A stretch of 64,000 nucleotides of DNA, taken from Micromonospora sp. Llam0. GTDB taxonomy: Bacteria; Actinomycetota; Actinomycetes; Mycobacteriales; Micromonosporaceae. The translations under genes and the position numbers were made by a program. The notes below the pieces were generated by a model. It saw nothing but the letters and a program-made list of their open reading frames with translations, made no database searches and had not been told where the DNA came from. Within the stretch, counting starts at the first letter, position 1. Each line of letters opens with the position of its first letter. Location of the stretch: positions 3,286,001 through 3,350,000 of the forward strand of contig NZ_RJJY01000001.1 of NCBI RefSeq assembly GCF_003751085.1. The letters are read 5' to 3'. Below are positions 16,082-24,507 of this stretch, in pieces.

Positions 16082-16608
16082 CCGGGCGGGTGTCGTCCGG
16101 CGCTGGTTCCGACCTCCGTGCCGAGCTCGCCGCCGCCCGACGGGCGGAGCTCGCCGCTGCCCAGCGTGCACTGGTCGCATCTCTCGTCGACGGCGCCGAT
16201 CCGCCACCCGGATTCGACCAGCACCGGCTGGCGGTCGCCCGTACCGCGTTGGCCCGCAAGCGGGCCGGCGAGGTGGCCCGGCACTGGCCGCTGCTGGCCG
16301 CCTCACTGGGTGACGCCTGGCCGGCCGCGTTCGTCCGCTGGGCAACCGGCCGGCGACCGGCGGGCGGGCTGCGTGACGGTTGGGAGTTCGCCCGGGCGCT
16401 GGCCGCCGACAACCGTCTGCCTGGCCTGGCCATCGCGGAGCTGGCCGGCCGGGAGGTCGGCTGGTGCTACGACGGGGCGTCGGTTCCCCGCCGACGCCGG
16501 CTTCCGGCGGTACGCCGGCTGCCCGGCGGGTGGACGGTCCAGGTCGCCGGTCGGGTACGGACGTTCGGCGGCGTCGCGGCATACGGCAGGATCGGGCCAT
16601 GGATCTAG
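16078..16608 (+). CDS. MNIO partner-like protein (putative substrate-recognition subunit)
   Basis: A 176-residue protein of unclear family. The helical, Ala/Arg-rich N-terminal half (AELAAAQRALVASLV...FVRWATG...DGWEFARAL) is followed by a basic, beta-rich C-terminal part (PGGWTVQVAGRVRTFGG). MNIO enzymes normally work with a partner that binds the precursor, and this gene's position right after the MNIO, with a GTGA overlap at 16078, suggests that role. From memory, similar proteins follow DUF692 in Streptomyces. The longer open frame upstream lies inside the MNIO gene and is rejected. It overlaps the SDR start by 10 bp. Confidence 0.65.
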   Translation: MTGRVSSGAGSDLRAELAAARRAELAAAQRALVASLVDGADPPPGFDQHRLAVARTALARKRAGEVARHWPLLAASLGDAWPAAFVRWATGRRPAGGLRDGWEFARALAADNRLPGLAIAELAGREVGWCYDGASVPRRRRLPAVRRLPGGWTVQVAGRVRTFGGVAAYGRIGPWI

Positions 16609-17360
16609 GCCTCGAAAACCGGGTGTACGTGCTCACCGGCGCGTCCCGTGGACTCGGCTACGCCACCGCCGCCTGTCTGGTCGCCGACGGGGCGCGGGTG
16701 GTGCTCGCAGCCCGGGACGCCGCCGGTCTGACGGCGGCGGCGCAACGCCTCGGCGGCCCACAGCACGCGGTCGCGGTCAGCGCCGACCTGGGCGAGCCGG
16801 ACTGCGCGGCACGCCTGGTCGCGACGGCCCAGGAGCACTTCGGCCGGCTCGACGGGGCGTTGATCTCGGTCGGCGGGCCGAAACCCGGTCCCAGCCACGC
16901 GGTCAGTGACGAACAGTGGCGGGCGGCGTTCGACACGGTTTTCGTCGGCACGGTACGGGCGGTGCGGACCGTCGCCGATGCGCTACCCGCCGGCGGGGCG
17001 GTCGCCGTGGTGCTGTCGACGTCGGCCCGGATGCCGCTGCCTGGACTGGGCATCTCGAACGGCCTGCGGCCCGGGCTCGCCGCGGTCGCCAAGGAGCTCG
17101 CCGACGGCTACGCCGGCCGGGGCGTTCGAGTGGTCAGTCTGCTGCCCGGCCGGATCATGACCGACCGCAACGTGGAACTCTTCGCCGCGACCGATGATCC
17201 GCAACAGGCCCGGGCCGAGGCCGAGGCGGACATCCCGCTCGGCCGGCTGGGCGAGCCGGCGGAGTTCGGCCGGGTGGCGGCGTTCGTGCTGTCCCCGGCG
17301 GCGAGCTACCTGACCGGCATCACGCTGCCCGTCGACGGCGGCGCGCTGCCCTGCCCCTGA
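16599..17360 (+). CDS. SDR-family oxidoreductase lacking the canonical Tyr-Lys pair
   Basis: A 253-residue Rossmann protein. The cofactor motif TGASRGLG is near residue 13, an acceptor segment is VVLAARD, and the C-terminal YLTGITLPVDGG is standard. The active-site region reads STSARMPLPGLGISNGLRPG, where most SDRs carry YxxxK; neither Tyr nor Lys is present. It may be a variant subfamily using other residues, or a non-catalytic NAD-binding protein. The ATG lies within the end of the partner gene, so it is co-transcribed with the MNIO cassette. Confidence 0.75.
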   Translation: MDLGLENRVYVLTGASRGLGYATAACLVADGARVVLAARDAAGLTAAAQRLGGPQHAVAVSADLGEPDCAARLVATAQEHFGRLDGALISVGGPKPGPSHAVSDEQWRAAFDTVFVGTVRAVRTVADALPAGGAVAVVLSTSARMPLPGLGISNGLRPGLAAVAKELADGYAGRGVRVVSLLPGRIMTDRNVELFAATDDPQQARAEAEADIPLGRLGEPAEFGRVAAFVLSPAASYLTGITLPVDGGALPCP

Positions 17361-17373
17361 ACGGTTCCCCGGC

Positions 17374-17940
17374 GTGTCCACCGACCGGGTCACGATGGCG
17401 CAGCTGCTGGCCGGCGCTGTCGGCCGTACCCTGCCCGACGTCGTCGGACCCGACCTCGACGTGCTGTTCTGCGGGATCAATCCGAGCCTGTACTCCGCTG
17501 CCGTCGGCCACCACTTCGCCCGCCCGGGCAACCGGTTCTGGCCGACACTGCACCGGTCCGGCTTCACGCCCCGGCGGCTCGACCCAAGCGAGGACCATCT
17601 GCTGCCCAGGTTCGGGCTGGGTGTGACGAACCTGGTCGCCAGGGCGACGGCGCGGGCCGACGAACTCACGCCGCCGGAGCTGGTCGTCGCAGGCGCGCGG
17701 CTCGCCCGGTTGGCCGCCGCGTGCCGACCCCGGTGGATCGCCGTGGTCGGGGTGACCGCGTACCGGCTGGCGTTCGACCAGCCACGGGCGGTCGTCGGGC
17801 CCCGACCCGAGGACCTCGGTGGTGCGAGGCTCTGGGTGCTGCCCAACCCGAGCGGGCTCAATGCCCACTACCAGCTCGACCGGCTCGCCGCCGAGTTCGA
17901 CCGGCTGCGGCAGGCGGTGACGGCCGAACCGCCACAATAG
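17374..17940 (+). CDS. mug: G/U(T) mismatch-specific DNA glycosylase
   Basis: A 188-residue Mug/TDG-type uracil-DNA glycosylase that removes U or T opposite G. The catalytic segment GINPSLYSAAVGHHFARPGN contains the family GxNP motif, and the intercalation/minor-groove motif LPNPSGLNAHY is near the C-terminus. GTG start 13 bp after the SDR stop, so it is likely in the same transcript. It is convergent with the zinc-ribbon gene, with 4 bp between stops. Confidence 0.92.
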   Translation: MSTDRVTMAQLLAGAVGRTLPDVVGPDLDVLFCGINPSLYSAAVGHHFARPGNRFWPTLHRSGFTPRRLDPSEDHLLPRFGLGVTNLVARATARADELTPPELVVAGARLARLAAACRPRWIAVVGVTAYRLAFDQPRAVVGPRPEDLGGARLWVLPNPSGLNAHYQLDRLAAEFDRLRQAVTAEPPQ

Positions 17941-17944
17941 GCGG

Positions 17945-18256
17945 TTACTGGTGGCGGGCCATCCGCTCGCGGATCAGCTGACCGAACAGGCCAGCCGGTT
18001 GTCCGCAGTCGAGACACTGAAGACCTTCGTCGAGACGCGGCCCCCCGCACTGGGCGCACCGGCCCCGGTCGCGGGGATCGTGGTACGACCGCAGGGCGGC
18101 GCAGAGCGCCGCAGCCACCGACTCGGTCAGTACGACAGGGTCGGCGTCGCCGGCGCGAACCGCCACGCCAGCCGACCGGGCCGGTGCCGGATCGAGCGGG
18201 GCCAGCCGCTGCGCGAACTCGCGCAGTGCCGCCGCGACCGTGGCCTCCGGTTCCAT
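17945..18256 (-). CDS. Small zinc-ribbon protein, function unknown
   Basis: A 103-residue protein with an Ala-rich helical N-terminal part and a C-terminal CAQCG...CLDCG pair (two CxxC knuckles, residues about 67-86) that should bind zinc. The last part, LFGQLIRERMARHQ, is amphipathic. I recognise no named family. It lies 31 bp downstream of the ABC exporter stop on the same strand (transcription runs exporter then this gene). Confidence 0.6.
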   Translation of the reverse strand: MEPEATVAAALREFAQRLAPLDPAPARSAGVAVRAGDADPVVLTESVAAALCAALRSYHDPRDRGRCAQCGGPRLDEGLQCLDCGQPAGLFGQLIRERMARHQ

Positions 18257-18287
18257 CGGCCCAGCCTAGTCGACGGCGGCGGGACCG

Positions 18288-20291
18288 CTATCCGGCGGCG
18301 CCGCCCGGCGGCAGGGGCAGGTCCTGGTCGGTCGGGAAGGCGCGACCCGACCCGGCCGTCACCGGGTCCAGCCCGGTGTCGTCGAGGTACGGGGTCGGCG
18401 AGTCGGCCACCGCGAACTGGGTGCGGTACAGCTCGGCGTACAGCCCGCCGGCGGCGATCAGCTCGGTGTGCCGGCCGCGCTCGACGATCCGGCCCTCGTC
18501 GAGCACGAGGATCTGGTCCGCGTCGCGTACCGTCGACAGCCGGTGCGCGATGACCAGGGCGGTACGGCCGGTCAGCGCGACCGACAGGGCGCGCTGCACC
18601 GCCGCCTCGGACTCCGAATCGAGGTGGGCGGTGGCCTCGTCGAGGATGACGATCGACGGTGCCTTGAGCAGCAGCCGGGCGATGGCGATCCGCTGTTTCT
18701 CACCGCCGGAGAAGCGGTAGCCGCGCTCCCCGACCACCGTGTCCAGCCCGTCCGGCAGAGCCCGGACCAGCTCCTCGACCTGTGCGCCGCGCAGCGCCGC
18801 CCACAGTTCGTCGTCGGTGGCGTCCGGCCGGGCGTACCGCAGGTTCTCCGCGATCGTCTCGTGGAACAGATGGGAGTCCTGGGTGACCACCCCGATGGTG
18901 TCGCGCAGCGAGTCGAGTGTCGCGTCGCGCACGTCCACCCCGCCCACCCGGATCTCGCCGTCGGTCACGTCGTACACCCGGGAGACCAGCATCGCGGTGG
19001 TGCTCTTGCCGGCGCCGGACGGGCCGACCAGGGCGACCAGCTGCCCCGGCTCCACGGCGAACGACACCCCGCGCAGCACCGGTTCGGAGACGGTCCGGTC
19101 GAGCGTCGCGACGTCCTCCAGTGAGGCCAGCGAGATCTCGGCGGCGCTGGGGTACCGGAACCGCACGTCGCGAAACTCCAGCCGGCTCGAGCCGGGCGGC
19201 ACGACGACGGCGTCCGGGCGCTCGGCGATCGACGGGGCGAGATCGAGCACCTCGAACACCCGGTCGAAGGAGACCAACGCGCTCATCACGTCGACCCGTA
19301 CGTTGCTCAACGCGGTCAGCGGCCCGTAGAGGCGGGTCAGCAGCAGGGCCAGGGTCACCACGGTGCCGGCGCTGACCGCGCCGGTGACCGCCAGCCAGCC
19401 GCCGAGTCCGTAGGTGAGCGCCTGGGCCAGCGAGGCCACCAGCAGCATCGCCACGAAGAAGGTACGCGAGTACATTGCCGACTGGATGCCGATCTCCCGG
19501 ACCCGGTCGGCCCGCTCAGCGAACCGGCGTGCCTCGACCTCAGGCTGGCCGAAAAGCTTGACCAGCAGCGCGCCGGCTACCCCGAACCGCTCGGTCATCG
19601 TGGCGTTCATCTTGGCGTCGAGGTCGTACGACTCTCGGGTGATCTCCGCGAGCCGCTTGCCGACCCGGCGGGCCGGCACGATGAAGATCGGCAGTAGCAC
19701 CAGGGACAGTGCGGTGATCTGCCAGGACAGGGTGAACATCACCGCGGCGGTGAGCACCAGTTGGATGACGTTGCTGACCACACCGGACAGTGTCGAGGTG
19801 AAGGCCCGCTGGGCGCCGATCACGTCGTTGTTGAGCCGGCTGACCAGAGCGCCGGTCTGGGTCCGGGTGAAGAACTGCAACGGCATCCGCTGCACGTGGT
19901 CGTAGACCCGGGTCCGCAGGTCCAGGATGATGCCCTCACCGATCCGGGCGGCGTACCAGCGTTGGGCCAGGGAGAGCAGGGCGTCCACCACGGCGAGCCC
20001 GGCGATCAGCAGAGCCAGCCGGACCACGGTCGCGCCGGCGTCGGCGCGACCGGCGGTGATCGTGTTCACCACGTCGCCGGCGAGGACCGGGGTGGCGACA
20101 CCGATGCCGGCCGCCAGCACGACGGTGATCAGGAAGACGGTGATGTCCCGCCGGTACGGGCGGGCGAAGGCGACGATCCGCCGGGTGGTTCCCCGGCTGA
20201 CCCGGTGGGTACGCAGCTGGTCGCCGTCGCGCATCGAACGCAGCATGCCCCAGCCGGCCCCCATGCCACCCATCCCACCGGATCCAGCCAT
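18288..20291 (-). CDS. Type I ABC exporter, fused permease-ATPase
   Basis: A 667-residue half-transporter that probably dimerises in the cytoplasmic membrane. The N-terminal Gly/Met-rich stretch is followed by a six-helix domain (about 60-350) and an ATPase domain with Walker A GPSGAGKST, signature FSGGEKQR, Walker B IVILDEATAHLD and H-loop AHRLS. The substrate is unknown; lipid or multidrug export are family possibilities. ATG 20291 is chosen because GAAGGTGG precedes it; an upstream in-frame start at 20345 lacks a comparable site. Confidence 0.9.
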   Translation of the reverse strand: MAGSGGMGGMGAGWGMLRSMRDGDQLRTHRVSRGTTRRIVAFARPYRRDITVFLITVVLAAGIGVATPVLAGDVVNTITAGRADAGATVVRLALLIAGLAVVDALLSLAQRWYAARIGEGIILDLRTRVYDHVQRMPLQFFTRTQTGALVSRLNNDVIGAQRAFTSTLSGVVSNVIQLVLTAAVMFTLSWQITALSLVLLPIFIVPARRVGKRLAEITRESYDLDAKMNATMTERFGVAGALLVKLFGQPEVEARRFAERADRVREIGIQSAMYSRTFFVAMLLVASLAQALTYGLGGWLAVTGAVSAGTVVTLALLLTRLYGPLTALSNVRVDVMSALVSFDRVFEVLDLAPSIAERPDAVVVPPGSSRLEFRDVRFRYPSAAEISLASLEDVATLDRTVSEPVLRGVSFAVEPGQLVALVGPSGAGKSTTAMLVSRVYDVTDGEIRVGGVDVRDATLDSLRDTIGVVTQDSHLFHETIAENLRYARPDATDDELWAALRGAQVEELVRALPDGLDTVVGERGYRFSGGEKQRIAIARLLLKAPSIVILDEATAHLDSESEAAVQRALSVALTGRTALVIAHRLSTVRDADQILVLDEGRIVERGRHTELIAAGGLYAELYRTQFAVADSPTPYLDDTGLDPVTAGSGRAFPTDQDLPLPPGGAAG

Positions 20292-20407
20292 CGGCACCCG
20301 CCACCTTCGTCTCGCCGCCGTCGCGGGTACCAGTGTCCCGGACACCTACGACAACAGTTCAGGTAACTGGCGTCTTCCCATTGGGGCCTTACCGCCCGAG
20401 CTGGCGG

Positions 20408-21184
20408 TTACTCGCCGGCTCCGGTCAGATCCCGGATCCGTCGGGTCTGTGCCTCCCGCTCGGCGCGTAGCTGGGCGGCGGGGGTGCGGTCGGTTGCACC
20501 GGTGAGCAGGGCCTTGATCTCGACGACCGCGTCGCGGGGCCCGGCCAGCACGGCCGCGACCAGGTCGGCGACGGCCGGGGCCAGCTCCGTCGCGGGCACC
20601 ACCAGGTTGGCCAGCCCGAGCCGATCGGCCTCGGCTGCGTCGAGCCAGCGACCGGTGACACAGATTTCCAGGGCCCGGGCGTAGCCGACCAGGTCGACGA
20701 GTCGCCGGGTGCCGCCGAGGTCCGGCACCAGGCCGAGGGTCACCTCGGCCATCCGCAGCCGGGCGTCGTCGGCCAGGACTCGCAGGTCGCAGCCGAGGGC
20801 CAGCTGGAATCCGGCGCCGACGGCCGGCCCGTGCACGGCCGCGACGCTGATCAGGTCGGGACGCGTCAGCCAGGTGAAGGCTTCCTGGTACTCGGCGATC
20901 CGGGCAGCGCACTCGTCCGGCGGCAGGGCGGCCAACGGCGGCGCGGCCAGGTGATCCGCCGCGCTGGGGTCGAGCAGTGCCTGGATCGCGCCCCGGTCGA
21001 GGCCGGCGGAGAAGGCCCGACCGGCGCCGCGGACCACCACGACGCGAACGTCGCCGCGCAGCTCCCGGCCGATGCCGCGCAGCGCCCGCCACATCTGCGG
21101 GGTTTGGGCGTTGAGCACGTCGGGCCGGTCCAACGTCACCGTCGCGACCGGCCCGTCGTAGTCGAGTCGTACGCCACCGGACAC
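20408..21184 (-). CDS. Enoyl-CoA hydratase/isomerase family protein
   Basis: A 258-residue crotonase-fold protein. The oxyanion-hole segments are AFSAGLDRGAI and VHGPAVGAGFQLALGCDLRV, and the region LRMAEVTLGLVPDLGG carries the acidic/Pro loop of hydratases. It likely acts on acyl-CoA esters in fatty-acid or amino-acid breakdown; the substrate cannot be told. The GTG at 21184 begins the conserved sequence. Upstream codons in the same frame lack family similarity. Confidence 0.85.
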   Translation of the reverse strand: MSGGVRLDYDGPVATVTLDRPDVLNAQTPQMWRALRGIGRELRGDVRVVVVRGAGRAFSAGLDRGAIQALLDPSAADHLAAPPLAALPPDECAARIAEYQEAFTWLTRPDLISVAAVHGPAVGAGFQLALGCDLRVLADDARLRMAEVTLGLVPDLGGTRRLVDLVGYARALEICVTGRWLDAAEADRLGLANLVVPATELAPAVADLVAAVLAGPRDAVVEIKALLTGATDRTPAAQLRAEREAQTRRIRDLTGAGE

Positions 21185-21236
21185 GGTCAACGAGGGCTCT
21201 GACCGTGGCAGCAGGGTACGGGGCGCGACCGGATGG

Positions 21237-21464
21237 TCATCCCTTCTTGCGACGCCGAGCGCCGCCACGCTGGCGCAGTTGCACGCCGGACTCGGTGAGC
21301 ACCCGGTGGACGAACCCGTACGAGCGGCCGGTGGAGGCCGCAAGGGCGCGGATGCTCTCGCCGGATGTGTACCGCTTGACCAGGTCCTTGGCCAGGGTCT
21401 GACGCTCGGCTCCGACGATCCGGCGACCCTTCTCGGTGGTGGCGGCTGTGCCGGTGGCTGCCAT
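21237..21464 (-). CDS. Small helix-turn-helix DNA-binding protein
   Basis: A 75-residue basic protein. Its centre, SGESIRALAASTGRSYGFVH, is a helix-turn-helix, and it ends in an Arg/Lys-rich tail. Conserved proteins of this type occur widely in actinomycetes, but I know of no assigned function. It starts at ATG and ends 52 bp upstream of the enoyl-CoA hydratase. It may act as a nucleoid-associated or local regulatory protein. Confidence 0.75.
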   Translation of the reverse strand: MAATGTAATTEKGRRIVGAERQTLAKDLVKRYTSGESIRALAASTGRSYGFVHRVLTESGVQLRQRGGARRRKKG

Positions 21465-21738
21465 GTTGATTCCTCACGTCCCAGACTGTGCGGTTCGATG
21501 CGGTCCCACCTATTAGACCGCCTCCAACGATCATGCGCCAGATATCAACTGTTCGCCAACCGACACGCACGGCCCTGTCAGTTACCCGATACGGTGCCGC
21601 CGAGGAATCCCACCGGCATGCCGGCAGCCCTTCGTCGACCCTCACCGGTGCGCCTTGTTCATACAATTCACGCTATCCGATAATGACGTTCACCGATGCG
21701 GCATCGCTCCGAGCCGGGGTGTCGAGCGGACCGCACCC

Positions 21739-23346
21739 TCATGCAAGTTCCACGAGTTCGAGCAGGTCGTCGCTCCACGCATCCTCGTCTCCGTCGGGCA
21801 GGAGAATCGCCCGGTCCGGTTTGAGAGCCAGCACCGCACCCGGATCATGGGTCACCAGGACGATGGCTCCGGGATACCGGGCGATGGCATCGAGAACCTG
21901 TTCACGGCTGACCGGATCCAGGTTGTTGGTCGGCTCGTCGAGCAGCAATACGTTCGCCCCCGAACAGACCAGCGTGGCCAACGCGAGCCGCGTCTTCTCC
22001 CCACCCGAGAGCACCCCGGCCGGCTTGTTCACGTCCTCACCGCTGAACAGGAACGCACCGAGAATCTTTCGCAGGTCGGTGTCCGCCTGGTCGATCGCCG
22101 CACTGCGCATGTGGTCGAGCACCGAACGCTCCACGTCAAGGGTCTCGTGCTCCTGCGCGTAGTAGCCGATCCGCAGCCCGTGCCCGGGCCGCACCGCCCC
22201 GGAATCCGGCTCGACCAGGCCACCGAGAATCCGCAGCAACGTCGTCTTGCCGGCGCCGTTCAGCCCGAGGATCGCCACCCGGGAGCCACGGTCGACCGCC
22301 ACGTCGACCCCGGAGAAGATCTCCAACGATCCGTACGCCTTCGACAGCCCCGCCGCGGTCAACGGCGTCTTTCCGCACGGGGCCGGGCTGGGGAACCGGA
22401 CCTTGGCCACCTTGTCGGCGACCCGCTCGTCCTCCAGACCGGCGAGCAACTTCTCCGCCCGCCGGGCCATGTTCTGCGCCGCCACCGTCTTGGTGGCCTT
22501 GGCCCGCATCTTGTCGGCCTGGGCGAGCAGCGCACCGGCCTTCTTCTCCGCGTTCGCCCGTTCCCGGCGGCGGCGCCGCTCGTCGGTCTCCCGCTGCTGC
22601 TGGTACGCCGCCCAGCCGACGTTGTAGACGTCCACCACCGATCGGGTGGCGTCGAGGAACCAGACCTTGTTGACCACAGCCTCCAGCAGGTCCACGTCGT
22701 GGCTGATCACCACCAGGCCGCCCTTGTGCCCGGCGAGGAAGCCACGCAGCCAGGTGATCGAGTCGGCGTCCAGGTGGTTGGTCGGCTCGTCGAGCAGCAG
22801 GATGCCGCCGCCGTTCTCGGCCGCGTCGCGGAACAGAATCCTGGCCAGCTCGATGCGGCGACGCTGACCGCCGGAGAGCGTCCCGATCGGCTGACTCAGC
22901 ACCCGGTCCGGCAGACCCAGGTTGGCGCAGATCCGGGCCGCCTCCGCCTCTGCGGCGTACCCGCCGAGGGAGGCGAACTGGTCCTCCAGCGTGCCGTAGC
23001 GGCGGACCAGGCGCTCGTCGGTGCCGCCCTGCGCCAACTGCTGCTCGAGTTCGTTCATCTGGGACATCAGCCGGTCCAGGCCGCGAGCCGACAGCACCCG
23101 GTCGCGGGCGGTCACGGTCAAATCGCCGGTACGCGGATCCTGCGGGAGGTAACCGACCGCGCTACGCCGGTCGATCTGTCCGGCGTACGGCAGGCCCTCG
23201 CCGGCCAGCACCTTCAGGGTGGTGGTCTTGCCGGCACCGTTGCGGCCGACCAGGCCGATCCGGTCGCCGGGCTGCACCCGCAGGGTGGTGTCGGACAGCA
23301 GGATCCGCGAGCCCGCACGCAGTTCCAGGCCGGTAGCGGTGATCAT
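21739..23346 (-). CDS. ABC-F family ATPase (ribosome-associated)
   Basis: A 535-residue soluble protein with two tandem ATPase domains and no membrane part. Walker A GRNGAGKTT and GLNGAGKTT, signatures LSGGQRRR and LSGGEKTR, and an Arg/Lys/Glu-rich linker (QQQRETDERRRRRERANAEK). ABC-F proteins act on the ribosomal E site, either as translation factors or as antibiotic-protection factors. ATG 23346 has AGGAG about ten bases upstream. The 5' leader carries a terminator and a tiny uORF, which suggests induction by ribosome stalling. Resistance versus housekeeping role cannot be settled by eye. Confidence 0.9.
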   Translation of the reverse strand: MITATGLELRAGSRILLSDTTLRVQPGDRIGLVGRNGAGKTTTLKVLAGEGLPYAGQIDRRSAVGYLPQDPRTGDLTVTARDRVLSARGLDRLMSQMNELEQQLAQGGTDERLVRRYGTLEDQFASLGGYAAEAEAARICANLGLPDRVLSQPIGTLSGGQRRRIELARILFRDAAENGGGILLLDEPTNHLDADSITWLRGFLAGHKGGLVVISHDVDLLEAVVNKVWFLDATRSVVDVYNVGWAAYQQQRETDERRRRRERANAEKKAGALLAQADKMRAKATKTVAAQNMARRAEKLLAGLEDERVADKVAKVRFPSPAPCGKTPLTAAGLSKAYGSLEIFSGVDVAVDRGSRVAILGLNGAGKTTLLRILGGLVEPDSGAVRPGHGLRIGYYAQEHETLDVERSVLDHMRSAAIDQADTDLRKILGAFLFSGEDVNKPAGVLSGGEKTRLALATLVCSGANVLLLDEPTNNLDPVSREQVLDAIARYPGAIVLVTHDPGAVLALKPDRAILLPDGDEDAWSDDLLELVELA

Positions 23347-23390
23347 TGGTAGCTCACTCCTGAGATCGGAAGCTGACTCGCGGACACGAC

Positions 23391-23423
23391 AAAACGCCGA
23401 CCGGACGTCCTGTCCGTCGGCGT
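23391..23423 (-). terminator. Intrinsic terminator in the ABC-F leader (attenuator)
   Basis: On the minus strand, ACGCCGAC and GTCGGCGT pair (8 bp), with an inner GGAC/GTCC stem and loop AGGAC, and TTTTG follows directly. It lies between the putative promoter/uORF and the ABC-F start codon, 45 bp before it, so it should terminate transcription before the gene unless prevented. Confidence 0.75.
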
Positions 23424-23431
23424 GGGGCGGT

Positions 23432-23452
23432 TCAGCCTTCGCAGAGCAGCAC
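23432..23452 (-). CDS. Putative leader peptide (uORF) MLLCEG before the attenuator
   Basis: GTG CTG CTC TGC GAA GGC TGA encodes a six-residue peptide. A −10-like TAGTAT ends seven bases before the GTG, so transcription could start at the GTG itself and the uORF be leaderless. The uORF stop lies eight bases before the terminator stem. This is the layout expected when drug-stalled ribosomes on a uORF alter downstream RNA folding. Too short to judge by coding statistics. Confidence 0.45.
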   Translation of the reverse strand: MLLCEG

Positions 23453-23458
23453 GGCCCC

Positions 23459-23464
23459 ATACTA
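23459..23464 (-). promoter_or_regulatory. Putative −10 element of the ABC-F transcript
   Basis: TAGTAT on the minus strand, six bases before the expected start at about 23452. No good −35 hexamer is visible at 17-18 bp spacing, so the promoter may be weak or activator-dependent. Confidence 0.45.
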
Positions 23465-23730
23465 CCGGCGGTCGGCGCCGGCACCCAGCCGGTTACCGGG
23501 CCAAGATCATCGATAGCGACGGGTGCACCGACAGCATCCGGTGATCCATCCCCGACGGTGTCGCGGGACGCCGGCTGACCAAGCGGTACGCGGCGCACCG
23601 CCGGCCCGGTGAACCGGCCTGACCGAATCGGGGAACTTGTCCGCCAACGGGGTGATGCACCGCGTCGACCAGGGATGTTAGGCACATCAGGCGCGCGTAA
23701 CGCTCACTTGACTCCCTGGAGACGACACTC
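23465..23730. other. Intergenic region between the divergent ABC-F and 23731 genes
   Basis: This is the remainder of a 384-base gap. It should contain the promoter of the gene at 23731, but no hexamer pair stands out; ATGTTAGGCAC near 23677 is the best −10-like string. I see no convincing coding potential, RNA gene or strong hairpin. Confidence 0.4.
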
Positions 23731-24492
23731 ATGCTGCCCGGTGGGATGATGCCCATAACCCAGCTGATCGCGATGGTCCGCAGCACTTCGCCGCGACAGG
23801 CTGTCGGGCTGCTGGCAGCCATGCCGGCCGACCGTATCCCGGTGGCAGTCGCCGAGCTGACGACCTCCGACCTGGTCCGGCTGCTCCCGGCCGCCGGCGA
23901 CGACCTGCGGTCCCGGTTGATGGGTCTGCTCAGCACCGATCAGCTGGCCGACCTGGCCCGAGCCATGCCGACCGCCGAGGCGGTGGCCATGCTCAGTCGG
24001 CTTCCGGCCGAGCAGGTGCACGCGGTGGCCGACCGGCTGCCGCAACCCACCGTCGCTGCCCTGCTCACCGCGATGCCGGCGGACCGGCAGGCCGACCTGC
24101 TGTCGGTGATGCGTCCGCAACAGGCACAGGCGGCCTGGGCCGGCACCTACCAACGGGAGGTGGCCGAGGCGCTCGCCCGGGCCAACGCCGAGGTGAGTAT
24201 CCCGGCGAACGCCCCACCCGGAATCGTGCTGGTCCAGATCTTCGGCTGGCAGATCACCGTGGCCGCCCGCCGCGACGACGACGGACGGGTAGCGGTACGC
24301 GACGCCGAGGACGCGGCATACCGGATGCGTGCCAACGCGGCGCTCGCGGTGACCGACTACCAGCCGGCCACCGACGTGCTGGACTACTGCGACGAGGCCC
24401 GCCGGCAGGGACGCCCGATCAGCGCGGTCAGCTGGGTCGACGACCGGCACGACGGTTTCCTCAAACGGGCCCTGGTCAGCCTGGTGCACTGA
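23731..24492 (+). CDS. Unknown protein with helical MgtE-N-like repeats
   Basis: A 253-residue protein without signal or membrane segments. Residues about 10-130 consist of short repeats of the form AMPxxRxxxLLxxL: LLAAMPADRI, LARAMPTAEAVAML, SRLPAEQVHAVADRL and LTAMPADRQADLLSVM. They recall the helical repeats of MgtE N-terminal and FliG-like domains. The C-terminal 100 residues (VLVQIFGWQITVAARRDD...) look alpha/beta and are unrecognised. ATG 23731 has GGAG twelve bases upstream; ATG at 23746 is an alternative. Confidence 0.6.
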   Translation: MLPGGMMPITQLIAMVRSTSPRQAVGLLAAMPADRIPVAVAELTTSDLVRLLPAAGDDLRSRLMGLLSTDQLADLARAMPTAEAVAMLSRLPAEQVHAVADRLPQPTVAALLTAMPADRQADLLSVMRPQQAQAAWAGTYQREVAEALARANAEVSIPANAPPGIVLVQIFGWQITVAARRDDDGRVAVRDAEDAAYRMRANAALAVTDYQPATDVLDYCDEARRQGRPISAVSWVDDRHDGFLKRALVSLVH

Positions 24493-24507
24493 CCCGCCAC
24501 GCCGCCG

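Noticed and set aside
14337-16608. Methanobactin or bufferin biosynthesis cluster
   Set aside because: No short precursor peptide, TonB receptor, DoxX-like or MbnC-type gene is present. Only the MNIO enzyme is shared.
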